Source: Eleusine coracana subsp. coracana (lineage: Eukaryota; Streptophyta; Magnoliopsida; Poales; Poaceae). From it: a DNA stretch of 64,000 nt. Location of the stretch: the NCBI GenBank assembly GCA_032690845.1, contig CM064426.1:46020508-46084507 (forward strand). The letters are read 5' to 3'. The position numbers and the translations under genes are program-made. Positions within the stretch are counted from its first letter, which is position 1. The number at the start of each line of letters is the position of its first letter. The notes beneath the pieces are model-generated. The model was not told the DNA's origin. It was given only the letters and a program-made list of their open reading frames with translations, and did no database searches. Below, piece after piece: positions 45,854 through 58,012 of this stretch.

Positions 45854-46557
45854 GTATTCCCACATGGAAATGGGAAGACATCAGCATGGATTTTATTGCT
45901 GGTCTCCCTCTCACCTCTTGGAAGCACGATTCAATTTGGGTCATTGTGGACCGACTCACAAAATCTGCCCACTTCCTACCGACCAATAACACCTACAAGA
46001 TAAAGCAATATGCAGATCTATACATAGCAAGAATTCTATGTCTTCATGGAGTACCTAAGACCATTGTTACAGATTGAGGCTCGTAGTTTGTCGCTCGTTT
46101 TTGGGAACAACTGCATGCATCACTAGGTACCAAGCTGATTCGGAGTTCCGCTTACCATGCAACCACTGACGGACAAACAGAGTGTGTCAACCAGATTTTG
46201 GAAGATATGCTTAGAGCATGTGTTTTGATACATGGTGGCAATTGGGATGAGTATTTGCCTTATGCGGAATTCTCGTACAATAATAGTTACCAAGAGAGTC
46301 TAAAAATGTCACCATTTGAAGCACTGTATGGTCACAATTGTAGAACACCGCTAAACTGGTCTAAATCTGGAGAAAGGGTAACCTTTGGTCCCGACCTTGT
46401 CAAGGACGCCGAAGAAAAGGTTCGTATCATTCAAGCCAATCTTAAAGTCGCTAAATGCCAGCAAGAGAAGTATGCAAACAGACGACGTAGGCTACTGTAT
46501 TTCAACAAGGGTGACTACATTTACCTCAGAGTGTCACCTATGAAGGGTATCCAACGG
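45850..46557 (+). pseudogene. pol: Integrase core of element H
   Basis: The core starts W-E-D-I-S-M-D-F with the first catalytic Asp. The second lies in I-V-T-D, directly before two stops (46075 and 46084). The Glu region is T-E-C-V-N-Q. The frame then stays open to R-V-S-P-M-K-G-I-Q-R, where A2 begins. The protein resumes at 50541. Confidence 0.85.
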
Positions 46558-46671
46558 TTGCCACCTACAAGATTCTTATATGGGCACTACTAGTTCGTAC
46601 CTCACCGTAAGGCGTAAAAATGGCTTGTTTATGTTTTAAAATGCTCATTTGTGTGTAACTTATCCCAAGAT

Positions 46672-46684
46672 GGCTCTGATACCA
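46672..46684 (-). promoter_or_regulatory. Primer-binding site, tRNA-iMet type (A2)
   Basis: TGGTATCAGAGCC on the minus strand, two bases inside the LTR end. Confidence 0.9.
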
Positions 46685-46686
46685 GT

Positions 46687-49600
46687 TGTGATAACCCTAC
46701 TCCAAAAAGTAGAGTATGTCGTACAGGATCGCCTCGGGAGATAGTTAACGAAGTAACCATACACAGCATTCACACATGAACATTCATCATTTACAACATT
46801 ACATCACTTAGGTGCATAATATTACAAGTTCAGAGGTAGAATATAATTAAGTTCAGATCTGATACAATACATATGTCCTTAGTACATGTTACATAATTTA
46901 GCGGAAGCGATACAACGACAAAACACGACGTCAAGCCTTACGTGAACCATGCCAGCCCTATGGCGATGGCTCATTCATCACAGTTAGGGGAGCTAGGGAC
47001 CCATTCAATGGTCCAGTTCTGAGGCTCCTCACCTTCCCACACAACCTTATTACAACAATCACAGTAGGTCGCTTGAGGAAAACCTGAAAAACAACATCAA
47101 CGCAAAGCCTGAGTATCTAACATACTCTGTAAGATTTACCCGTCAACCGGTTTACTAAAACCGACTCCTAGTATGCAGAGGGCTGACCGGGTTTATTTGA
47201 TAGTTGCATAAAAAGCTCCTATTAGTTCTATGCTGCACTTTCAATTTCCTTAAACAAGATTTTACTTTGTTTATCGTAGAACACAGCTACGGTGAGTCTA
47301 GCTAGCTGCTAAGACATGAATATAGCTAAAGAGCAATACATCACAGCATTGTGTATCCATAGCATAAATAAATTTCAGAAACATAACCACAACTTTACTA
47401 CTTAACATATCATTGCCGCTGCTCGAACAAGAGGTACTCATAACCGCGAGGGACGGCGATTCGAATTGATTTACATCCTACAGGAAAAACCAAAATACAC
47501 GACATACGCATCATTTAAGAACACGTATGGCCACCATTCACAAGATTGCTATAAAGTCGATCTGGGGCCATCGATCCCGAGTACACGTCCTCCCCGTGAT
47601 ACAGTACTTCGTATTCGAGGCATAACCCATGCACTCTCCAGCGGTCCTCAAACCCGTGTAACCACCATGCTGTTCACATCACCTCTAGATCGATGAGTAT
47701 GGCCGTCCAACAATACGGCACCCAAGTTACTAGGTTTACCAATTCCCATATTAAAGGTATGCACTTGGTACGGTTCAATACTTGTTCGCGGAGTTGCAAC
47801 GATAGGTGTTCCATTTTTATCAAGTTCATCAACCAAGTGAACCATAGTTGAATCTATAACCTACCGTTGACTCCACTAGTTTAAGCATAGCATTTGCTAA
47901 CGGAAAAGATTACTAACATACTACTCATAGGTCATTGCTGGAGTATGCAAGTGTGTTTCATCCAAGTCCTACACTTAATGCACAATACAATATTCCTACT
48001 TTTGTTAAAGTAAAAAGGACTCGAATGATAAAATGGGTTATGCACCGGGGCTTGCCTTGGGTGTGATCGTAGTTAGCGTCTTCACCAAAGTGCACTTTAG
48101 CTCCTTGCTGGTCCGGTGGGATCTCCTCGGTCTCGATTCCTATATGGAATGGACATGCATCAATGCTAAGGAATACACAAGGTTTCATGGAGTTTTTCTT
48201 AATTAAAGATGGAATGCATGGCATGAAGATTCATGGTACTTCCTCAACAAATAAATTAATGAACTAATCACTTATTCATGAATATGGTTGCATACTTATG
48301 TATGACATAGTAACTACTGAATTTGAAGGGGACAAACTTCTAATTACACAAATGTAACTTTTAATTATCACAACCTTAGTGTATGTCTACTTTAACATGA
48401 GCATGGCCTAGATGTTGATTATATGACATCACATGCTGACGATGATATGACAATGTAGTACTTAGGGTCAAACTTCAGAAAGTTCATTTTTGAACAACCC
48501 AACTAAAGTGACCATATGCAAATTAACACTATACATAAAAAAATGGCACCTTAATTGCATAACTAGTTCTAGCTCATATAGTTAATTAAGAACCAAGAGT
48601 ATAAATGCACATGAGAATTTCTACTGCAATGGAAAGATGAATGATTCTCCATGAATTTCCAGAAACTAATTTATTTCTACTTTCATTAAATATGCACATG
48701 AAGTAACATCTATATGAAGAAATTCCTAGTTAATTAACAAATGATCAATTTCGGCAGATAAGTTATACTTAGGTAGCTTCAAATTTTTCATGGGATTTTA
48801 CATAAGTGTACAAGTGCATAAGGAACAGGAATGCCAAATTTCATGAATAAATCCCTAGCAAATAATTTATATAAATTCAATTACAGAAACTGGCAATGTG
48901 CTTTTGTAGAAAGTTTAAGGATGCCATGAAATGACCACTGAGAAAGTTTCATGAATTTACCATTTATATTTATTTACTTATGAATTTATTAAGCAATTTA
49001 GGGTTGTAACTTTGATGAATTAATTAAATTAATTTACTAAACAAACTTGGACTTGAACTTGTTTTTCTGGTAGAGTAAGATTTTAGGAGTTGAATAAAAT
49101 TGATTTCACATTTTTACCCCTATTATTTCTCGAGATATTGAATTTTGAAGTTTATGCAAAGTTCACTGTTATTTACGAAATTGCCACTGGATTCAAATTT
49201 CCTCCAAACGGGCGCGAGCACCCGCGCGCCGGCCGACGACGGCGAGCTTGGCCCAGCAGCCGATCGGCGGCACAGCCGGGGCTCACGTGCGACTCAGATG
49301 GCCTCCATGCCGAGGGGATCTCGAGGAGGGGGCGGAGGGAAGACTGGCTCACCGGAGATCGCCGGCGACGACGCGCGGCGGCAGGGGAAGCTCCGGCGAG
49401 GTCCACGCGACGGTGCCAAGGGGGAGGCAGGCTGGGGTTCGGTCAATGAGCTTCATGGAGGTTCAGGGACGGTCGGCATCGAGGAACTCGTCGAGGTGGA
49501 AGGCTGGAGGTGGGTTCTCGTCAGTGGGGGGGGGTCAGATCCCGGCGGCGGTGACTCCGGCTTTGTGAATTCCGGCGAGAGCACTGCACAGGGGAGGGAG

Positions 49601-50540
49601 GGAATCATAGGGATTTGGGGTGGGGTCCTTGCGTGTCGATTTGCGAAGAAAGGGGGGGAGAAGTTGCCTAGGCAGAGCTCTGCGCGGCGGCGGCCATGGC
49701 GGGCAGAAACAGGGCGCCTCGGGTTTTGCCGGGGAGGAAGAGGAAGAAAGGGGTGCCGGCGCTTGGGGGTGCTCTGGAGTGTGTGAGGCCAGTTGCGAGT
49801 TGAGAGAGGGAGAGGAGTGAGGACCAAGTGAGCCGCTGCTCTTAACTAGCAATCAGCGGTAGAGAGAAAGGGAGAGGGAGAGCTACGACGAGCTGTCGGC
49901 AGGGGAGTGGAGGGATGGAGCGCTGCCTTCACGTTCCGGCCGGTGGCACAGTAGGGTTTGGTGGAGCAGTGGCTGGCGTGGAGTGGCAGTGGTCGTCCTG
50001 GCGCTCCAGTGATCAACGGTGGCTCGTACCGTGCATCGGTGTCGAGCGGCGACTGGTCGGAGAGAAAGGGAGAGGGAAGGGACGGGTTGACCCGGCTTGA
50101 CTTGAAATATGACTCGGGTTTTGGCAATTTTTCCACATTCCCCTGCTCCAAACTTGACACCCATTTTTGTGTGGTCTCAGGAAAATATGTGCTCCAACTT
50201 TGCTTTTGGGAGAACCAGCTGAAATGGCTTTGATAAATTATGAAAATTCCAATCCCGAAATACACTTTTGTGACTTTGGGGGAATTTTTAAGGGTATCAG
50301 TTGGTTACTAAAAATTCTGGTAAAATTCTAAAAATTCTCTTTTATTTTGGCCATTCAGAATATGCAAAAATATTGGGGTTTTGGTAATGTTTGTGAATGA
50401 CCCATATTTGAATATTCTGGAATTTAATTAAATAGGTTTCCTCTTTTTATTCTTTGGCACATGGATTAATTATACTTTTTCTTAGCCCTTAATTGATGTT
50501 AGGTTTAGTTAACTTCATTTTTGTGACATGGGATGTCACA
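46687..50540 (-). repeat. 5' LTR of A2, 3854 bp
   Basis: Its plus-strand ends are TGTGATAACC and GATGTCACA, so both LTR termini are intact. It is colinear with 3420-7349, without the long poly-G tract. The GC-rich island is at 49200-50090. Confidence 0.9.
46971..47084 (-). other. Exon-like conserved ORF inside the A2 LTR
   Basis: It is the counterpart of 3704-3817, of equal length, and encodes the same peptide apart from His to Cys three codons before the stop. Confidence 0.5.
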
Positions 50541-50929
50541 GGTTTGGAGTCAAGGGAAAGTTAGGTCCCCGTTATATTGGACCATTCCAAATTCTGGAAC
50601 GATGTGGAAGCGTGGCCTATAAGCTGAAGTTACCCGCTAATCTATCCAGAGTTCATCAAACCTTCCATGTCTCTCAGCTTAAGCGATGTCTCAAGCCACC
50701 CATCGACAAAATCTTGGAAGAATATGACCAGCACCATCCCGACCTCACATACTCTGAACAACCAATCGAGATCCTCGACGAGAAAGAGCACACAACCCGT
50801 AATAGAACCCTAAAATTCTATAAAGTTCAATGGAGTAATCACTTCGAAGATGAATCCATGTGGGAATCTGAAGAATTTCCGAGTACTCACTACCCGAAGT
50901 TTTGGTCGTCATACACAGGTATACTATGA
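50541..50929 (+). pseudogene. pol: Integrase C terminus and chromodomain of element H
   Basis: The frame resumes with F-G-V-K-G-K-L-G-P-R-Y-I-G-P-F, the GPY/F module that binds DNA near the end of chromovirus integrases. A chromodomain follows (about 50760-50910) with aromatic residues in F-Y-K-V-Q-W and E-S-M-W-E. Chromodomains of this clade are thought to guide integration to marked chromatin. This part has no stop before 50929. Confidence 0.85.
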
Positions 50930-50980
50930 CCACCGTACTTCCCTCTAGTTGCCTGTTCATAATCTTGGGACGAGATTTCT

Positions 50981-50995
50981 TTAAGGACGGAGGGC
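50981..50995 (+). promoter_or_regulatory. Polypurine tract of element H
   Basis: TTAAGGACGGAGGGC lies directly before the 3' LTR start at 50996. Confidence 0.7.
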
Positions 50996-53900
50996 TGTGA
51001 CACCCCAGGTGTCTCACCTTAACTTAGCAAAAATGAGGAGCACAAATCATGGAAATGATGGCCTAAAATGATAGAGCCTATCTATTAATTTAATTTTAGG
51101 CAAATAAATACCCCGCAACCAAGTTATTGAAGCAACTTAAGAATTTCAATACAACTCATGCCAAATAAATTCATCATCAGTTTGGTAATAATAAAATAGA
51201 ATATTAGGAATTTATTGGGCATTTTATCTGCTTGGCAAAACCCTTAATTAATTAATTGATTCTTAAGTAACTAATTGATTCATTTAATAAATTCTAAAAA
51301 TAAGTTTATGCAAATTTCAAATAAATTTACCAGAGTGTTTCCCACCATTTAAATAGTCAGTCCACTAATTTTCACCATTTTAGGAAATCTCTAGCTATTT
51401 TATTTTGAATTATGAAAAACTAGTGTTGACTAGGGACTTGTTTCTGAGAAATCTAGAACGCCAGGGGGTGTAGTGCAAAATCTTCTTCTTCTTCCCTCCC
51501 ACTGGCACAGGACCTGCCAGCTTCGCTCTGCCGCATGGCAACGCCGGCACGTGACTCGGCCCGTCTTCACTCCCCGCCTCGGAAACACGCGCATGCTATA
51601 GTGGTCTCCGCTCTACCCTTCTGCCTCTGTCGAGCGCACGAACCAACGGCCGTCCCCCCCCCCCCCCCTCTTCTCCCTCTCTGCATGATAACCCGACCTG
51701 GCCGGCAACCTTTCAATTCTCCCCCCCCCCCTTGCCGCTTCTGGCCTCAACCACCTCGCTGACCATCCCGCGGCATCTAAGTGCACCAGTGAGCCATGCG
51801 GAACCGAGCTGCTCTCCCCCACAGGTCGCCATTGCCGAACCTGAGTCAGCCTCTCACAGCCACTGCTTCCTTGCCTTCCAACTTGAGCTGAGAGCTTCAA
51901 CGCACTCAAGTACTCCCCCTCTACCCTCCTCTGGCACTGCCTAGCCAAGTTCATTCACAACTAGAGTGACTCGAAGGAAAACTAGAAGTGAATTTCCCGG
52001 CGACGTCGTCTGCTGTTAACCGGAATTCACAGCAGTCGGTGAGCCTCCTCGTCCCGTTCCTTTTTGCTCGTAAGCGCAAAATCTCAACGCAACCCCCCGA
52101 CTCATTCCGACCCCGCACCGGCGAGCCCGCTGGCATCCTCTGGCAGCTGAGCTGGAACCCGCGTGGCGCTGACGTGGTTGCCACATGGCACTGCCGTGTT
52201 AAAAACTAAACTCAAAATTCTCTGGAAATTACAGAAAACTGCTGACACTTCTAAAATGCATAGTAAATTTATCTTAAGTCCAAATGACCCCAAACCAATT
52301 TTGTTAGCTTCATAATAATGTCCTGTATTTTAGCAAAATAATAACCAGCTGTCTCTGTCAATATATTTTGATTAATTAAATAACTTGTGTAAACACTAAT
52401 TAATTCCTTAATAATTCTAGGAATGAAATTAAATCCTGATTTTCGGAATGCTTAGTAAATACATAATTATCTATCACCACAAAATTTGGTTTGGCAAATT
52501 ATGAATTATTTTGGGCTCTGGAAATTAGTTAGTGTGTTCACTTAAATTAATTCTAGTAATTATTTTATAATTAATTGGCCCCTGCCACTTGGCATAAAAA
52601 TCACTCACACAAGTCTCTATGCTCAGTAAATTAGACAAGTCCATAAACCTAAATTTACTTAATTAAATTAAATTAATTGCTCATACCACTATTTTACTTT
52701 AATCAACGCTAGTAATTAGAATAAATATATCCAGAGGCTGTAAATTTGTAAAAATGCAATTCATCTATGTCCCTGTTCATGATAAATCACTTAAGTTCAG
52801 AATCGATTGGTTACTATTTTAATTACTTAATTGTTCTGAAAAACTATAACAACCCTAAATAAATGATTAACACACACAAAATGATGAAACTCTAATTTGT
52901 TTCTTTGAAGCATATGGCTTCCAGAACATTGAAGCATATGGCTTTGAGAACTTAATAATAATTTATCGACATCAAAACACAATGTGCTTGCATGCATCAT
53001 ATCATTGCATATAACGGTGTTACGACAATACCGTTAACACCTTTGTCATCATATAGGCATCGACAACCAGGAGCCCGAAGAGGATCAGAAGGAGATTGAG
53101 TCTCAGGAACAAGAGGTTCAAGTCGCTAACACTAGTGCCGATCCAGGCAAGCTCCGGTTTTCATTTGCCATTTTATAAAGTTGCTAGTTATCAATATTAA
53201 TAGTTTCTATGATTATTGATGCATTAGGTCATAGGAGTTGATTGGAACCCACTTGCATGATACCCAAACGACCTACGCCTCAGTCAGTAGAACTTGGTAG
53301 TATCGGTACTGTGTCGCTATGCTTAGTAATTGCTAGACGTGATATATATCATTACTAAGAATGAACTTGACCACTAGAACGGGACTTATAAAAGAAGTTT
53401 ATTTTAATGTCATGACCGGGCAGGGATAATGCATGTGTAGGTTTGTAGCAATACATGGTTGTTGACTGCGGTAGCCTTCATTACCTGAAAACTGTCCATG
53501 GAGTGGGCAGTTCATACCGTGAAGTACTGTTGGTAGGACGGCATGCCCACTCATTGAGACTGAACCCGGACCGAGTTGTTTTTTGTCCTTGCGAAAGGTT
53601 GCCATATACGATCTTAATTGGTGTGTATGTGTCATGTATCCCAGGTTATCCCAGCTGGTGTAAATCAATTGCAATTGTTGTCCCTCATAGTAATGAGTAC
53701 CACTTGGTCACTGAGTCGGCACATAGTTGCACATGGTACTTGGGAATTGATTATGATGCTTACTGTTGACAATACTCTTATGGCTCTTATGTTGTAGTTA
53801 CCTTATGTATTGCTTTATTATCCTATTGTTGCAACTAAAGTTATATTCTACTCTACCCAATTAACTCAATGAATAAAACTTGATAGAACTAATAGGTTGC

Positions 53901-54367
53901 TTAGTGCGAGTCTTTTCAAACAAGCCACCTATTAGAGCCATTGCATACCTTGAAGTCCGACGGGTAAGTCTTGCTGAGTAATTAGTACTCAGGCTTTGTG
54001 CCACTATTGTTTTCAGGTAATGAAGAGGTAGAGTTGCTTGAGAATGTGCTGCCCTGGGACATGCAAGTCCCTGAGGGTTGGACTGCCCACTAGGAGTCCG
54101 ACTCGCTGCCACAGTATTGATGTGTGATGCTAGAGTGATGGTTCTTCGGGCAGGAATCATTGCTATGCTGTATCGTCGGGCTCGTAGCTCCTTATCGTTA
54201 ATCGCTTCCGTTGTGTTTTCAAAAACATCAAGAACTTGTAATATTCCGCTGCACTCTGAGGACTTATTGATGTAATATTCAACTTAAATTTGAACCAATG
54301 TTGTATTATCAAATGTCTACATTATCAGCACCGTCGGGACCTCGATCTTCCGGGAAGGGGCGCCACA
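50996..54367 (+). repeat. 3' LTR of element H, 3.37 kb
   Basis: It matches 35893-39203. Differences include a C-rich stretch at 51650-51770 with two poly-C runs, missing from the 5' LTR, and many substitutions. The 5' LTR in turn holds sequence near 38310-38340 that differs here. Confidence 0.9.
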
Positions 54368-54748
54368 GACATCTGAGCAATTTGTGTGTTGGTTTTGCAG
54401 AGAGGTGTTGAAAGCTTCCATGTGAGAATCTATGCTCTCTAGGACATTATCAGTAGCTATAAATTTCCTACTAATACTTTCATTAATTTTGGATTGTCCT
54501 AAAAGAATATCATGAAAGGAAGGTTCATTAGGAGTGAAGTTTCTAGAGCTACCTGTATTTTTGTCAAAGGAGAGGTTTGGCTTAGACTCCCATTCGAAGT
54601 TGTTCGTACGGGGTCTAAACCCGTTGTTGTTGTTGTTGATGATGATGTACTTTACTTCTTCTTCCTGAGTCTCTAGACAGTGGCTTCCCATATGTCCGAC
54701 ACTAGCACAGACTTCGCAAGTCATGCGAGAGTCTAAGGACTGGACAGT

Positions 54749-55030
54749 TCTAACATCCTGGCCCAAGGCTTAATAGGATTGATAGAATACTCATACCTAC
54801 AAGTTGCAACTTCTTTTCCGGAAGCTCATCCCTAAAGAACTCCAAAGTTAAGCGTACTTGACCTGGAGCAATTTAGGGATGGGTGACCAACTGGGAAGTC
54901 AATCCTGGGTGCACACAAGTGAGGACAAAGTGCGAAGAAAAGACTTGTGTTTGTCTGCGAGGAAAGTATTGAGGTCCTAGAGAGCTACCAGGTGTAAGCG
55001 GGCCTAGTCTCGGAGGGGCGGGACATTACA
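54749..55030 (+). mobile_element. Cassandra TRIM solo LTR
   Basis: It is 282 bp long, with near-inverted ends TCTAACATCC and GGACATTACA (canonical TG start mutated to TC), and flanked by ACAGT on both sides (54744-54748 and 55031-55035). It contains a 5S-rRNA-like domain. These are the hallmarks of Cassandra, a terminal-repeat retrotransposon in miniature. Only one LTR remains. Confidence 0.85.
54790..54915 (+). other. 5S-rRNA-like domain in the Cassandra LTR
   Basis: AGAACTCCAAAGTTAAGCG and GATGGGTGACC closely resemble the 5S rRNA internal promoter regions (A box and C box), with TGGGAAGT following. The 5' half is more diverged. This is an element-borne copy, not a ribosomal gene; polymerase III use is known for the family but not shown here. 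Confidence 0.8.
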
Positions 55031-56027
55031 ACAGTCTGCGGTGAATCTATTTTCTTCAAGAGTTGATCCATCTTGATCACTAACATGCCAATACCATCAA
55101 CTTGGTGGACTCCCCTCATCCTGAGCTGTAGCTGGCTCTGCCTCTCATCATAGCCACTGTAGTTGGCGACCATCTTTTCTATGGGAGTTCGAGCTTCTTT
55201 GACCTTCATGGAGAAGAAAGAACCTCCCGTGGCTGCATCTAGGTGCCCACGAGTGGGGCAGTTGAGCCCATGGTAAAAGCTTTGGATTAACAACCAGTCT
55301 TGCATTCCATGATGTGGGCACGCCAAAGTGTACTCTTAGAAGCGTTCCCATGCCTCAGGGATGCTTTCATCGGTCATCTGTTGAAAACTTGAAATTTTGT
55401 TCCGCAGGGCATTGGTTTTGCCTAGCGGGAAGAACCTGTCAAGGAAGATGTTGGAGCACTTGTCCCATGTGGTGAGTTCTTCTTGATTGTTGTAGAACCG
55501 CTGCTTGGCCTTTCCCAGAAGTGAGAATGGGAAAAGGCTAAGGCGGATGAATTCAGGGGTTACATCCCTCATGGTGAAGGTGCTGCACACCACCAAGAAT
55601 TGTTGGAGGTGGGCGTTCGTGTCTTCTAATGCCTTGCCACAGAAAGGACTAGCCATAACCATGTTGATTAAGGTTGGTTTCAGTTCATAGCTTTTGTTCC
55701 CCATGTTTGGGTTTGGACCAGTGCGGATGTTGTCTGTAGAGGGGGCGGAGTAGTCATGGATTGTCTTTTCAACCATGGTTGGTTGAGCGGACGTAGAAGG
55801 ATCTTGCTGCTGAGCTGGTGTGATCGGAGGTGCTTCAAGTGCAAGTATAGGCCAAGGAGAAGTGAGTCACTGATGCACTCTCCTCAACAAAGCCTCCGGA
55901 TCATTGTGGTAGTTGTCTGCTAGGTCGAATCCAGTCATAAAGCGTCATCAACAAAGCCTCCAGATCGTTGCGGTAACTTCTTGATAGAAATATAAATGTT
56001 AAATTTCTAATATGTTAGCCTATTGCT

Positions 56028-56108
56028 TCCCCGGCAATGGCGCCAGAAATGCTCATTGGTATTTCTTAACGTTGTATCAAGAATATCACTATTCTTGGTA
56101 CGGCGCCA
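56028..56108 (-). promoter_or_regulatory. Doubled primer-binding-site motif (element K)
   Basis: On the minus strand TGGCGCCGTACCAAG lies at 56108-56094 and TGGCGCCATTGCCGGGGA at 56045-56028. Both fit the 3' end of tRNA-Asp at the first bases, the second over nearly its whole length. Confidence 0.7.
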
Positions 56109-56116
56109 GAAAATGT

Positions 56117-58012
56117 TGTTGGTGTTTGTTATGCTTTAGGAATAATGTGAATTAATCTGCAAGCGCACGGAACACCATTGTAGCATTTCATCCGGGAGTA
56201 TTCCAAGGTATCGTATTTATTTTCCGCAGGGAAGCTAGGCATAAGATTGTCTTAATTTAACAAAGATATAACTATAAGAATTATTCCAGCTGACCAAAGG
56301 CAGGGGTAAGGATATTGAATAATAATGGTAAGGGTAGAAACATAGGAGAAATCCACACTAAGATAAATAAAGAGATTGGTTAAGCTAGCCGGGAGGACAT
56401 CGAGTCTAAGTCTAAAATTCCTAAAAATATATCTTTCCAAAATATATATAAGTCAAGTGTCAAAGTCCTAGTTACTCTAGTTTAGTGCTTACACCAATTT
56501 CTTGGTACAGCCTCAAGTCTTTCACCTGTTAGCTCACTTCAGGGCACGAAAACGTTCCACTAATATGGGCCAGTAACTAGCCTCTGTATTACTGGGTATG
56601 CTATCGCTAGACAACCCTGACTAAGACGGCCCAAACATGGTGGATTACTAAAAGGGACGGACAGGGCTGTCACCACCTGCCACCTACCACATAGCCCGTG
56701 GAGATGAATGCAAATCCTGCTAGTGGTAACTTAGGCACCGTGCTGACGCCTTCACTAGATATTCTTTCGTTGGCCTAGTGGAAGAATAGCCAGGAAATAA
56801 CCAAGCTTAAGTTCAGAAAGAAGCAAACTTAATTAAATCCTAGCTGGGAAACCCATGAACCACGCAACAAAGTTTCTTGTCAATAATTGTAACATAAGGA
56901 AAATGACTAAGTTAAGATAAATACTTGACAAGATATAAAAGAAAAGATATTTATATTGATAATGGATAAGTCTTACATAAAGAGAAAAGATACAAGAGAG
57001 CTCAGCCTAAGACTCCAAGACAATTCCGGAATCCCAAACGATGCTCTCGACTAGACTCTAACTCCCGACTAACTAACCTACTCTACTAAGTAGCACAAGT
57101 AGTGGGAATATGGACTCCTTGATGTGTTTCTTGCTTTGATGCCCTTCTTCTGCCGAATTTCCCCTCTATTTATAGGTGGTAATGACCTCGGGGGGTATTT
57201 GAAGGTGAAGGAGGGTCGGTTGGCCAAATTTGTTGCACCGGGCGGCCAGGCATGCCGGGCGGTAGCCTAGGCCGGGCGGCCATAGGATCGTGTCGGTTCA
57301 TGACTGACTCATTTTTGTCGACTCAAATCTTGTCTTGATGACGGTTATTTTTTGGGCGGTTATTCGTGCTGACTTCTCCGTTTTAGGGCCAGTAGGCGTA
57401 TTGAGCCTCATGGGCTGGCAACCTTAGGCCGGGCGGCAAGCCAAGCCGGGCGGCGGCCTAGGCCGGGTGCCAGCCCCCTTCGGGTCGCCCCTTGTCTTCT
57501 CTCGGTTAGGCCACTCATTGAACTTCTCTTTCTTAGTCATATTTCATCATTCTTAATCCAGGAGGAGAAAACGCCATCATGGTGAAGTGTTTTTGTAAAA
57601 CCTGCCGAGCCGGATGATCAGCCTGAAAAATGATCCCAGTTAACCAGCTTGGTGGTTGATTTTAGCCGTTTATGACCCTGTCAGCCAGTTTCTGATTTCA
57701 GCCTGAAAATGACCCCGGTTAACCAGCCGGGTGGCTGATTTCAGCCATTTATGACCCTGTCTGCTAGTTCCCGATTTCAGCCTGAAAACGTCCCTGTCGG
57801 CCCGTGAAAATGACTGTTCCACAGTTGTGATCGGCCGACGGCGTGTTTCTTCATGTTTTTAAACATTTTGTCTTTCTTATGCCTGCAAATACAAATTTCA
57901 ACAAAACTCGTGGAACTTTATTTGTTTAAGCAAATATTTATTAAAGTTTGGTCTTTACCTTGCATTTCCTAACCGGTTGGTGGCCGGTTTTGGGTTTTAT
58001 TGGCCGCTGACA
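56117..58012 (-). repeat. 5' LTR of element K, 1896 bp
   Basis: On the minus strand it starts TGTCAGCGGCC and ends CACCAACA. It is colinear with the J LTR. It contains the TATA box at 57166-57174 and repeats of GCCGGGCGGC at 57238-57470. Confidence 0.85.
57166..57174 (-). promoter_or_regulatory. TATA box in the K LTR
   Basis: TATAAATAG on the minus strand, followed by AGGGGAAATT as in the solo LTR at 61505 and similar to J. Confidence 0.6.

Larger units (their letters stand above)
46558..50540 (-). mobile_element. A2: 5' fragment of an A-family retrotransposon
   Basis: Reading leftward it holds a 5' LTR (50540-46687), a primer site and about 115 bp of leader. The rest of the element, including its other LTR, is gone, while the integrase of H continues cleanly on both sides. 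The left junction shares TTGCCACCTACAA with the leader of A, and GGTT is repeated at both edges, so the deletion ended within a few bases of the target duplication. Confidence 0.85.
35893..54367 (+). mobile_element. Element H: full-length Tekay-type gypsy retrotransposon
   Basis: It comprises LTR 35893-39203, primer site, leader, two extra ORFs, gag-protease, RT-RNase H-integrase with chromodomain, polypurine tract and LTR 50996-54367. The integrase holds fragment A2. The flanks read GCCGT and GACAT; on the minus strand ACGGC and ATGTC, each one change from ATGGC, which fits a decayed 5-bp duplication. H splits the gag of K. Stops and catalytic changes make it non-functional. Confidence 0.9.
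54368..55776 (-). pseudogene. gag: Athila gag, N-terminal part (element K)
   Basis: The frame starts at or before 55776 and is colinear with F. A stop lies at 55336 and the Cassandra LTR (54749-55030) interrupts it. The knuckle CEVCASVGHMGSHC is complete, in contrast to F. An Asn-rich stretch follows. The frame breaks off at 54368 where H inserted and resumes at 35892. Confidence 0.8.
24400..58012 (-). mobile_element. Element K: non-autonomous Athila-lineage retrotransposon, split by insertions
   Basis: With insertions removed, K reads leftward: LTR 58012-56117, doubled primer site, gag (55776-54368, continuing 35892-35580), protease (35567-34959), linker, hairpin spacer (34650-33511), ORF1-like gene (33510-32391, continuing 25319-24869) and tail. 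It has no RT, RNase H or integrase between protease and the ORF1-like gene. A 3' LTR is not found. Insertions are C, H (which holds A2) and the Cassandra LTR. The left end is unresolved. Confidence 0.75.

Noticed and set aside
54790..54915. Functional 5S rRNA gene
   Set aside because: It lies inside a 282-bp Cassandra LTR with target duplications and is diverged in its 5' half.
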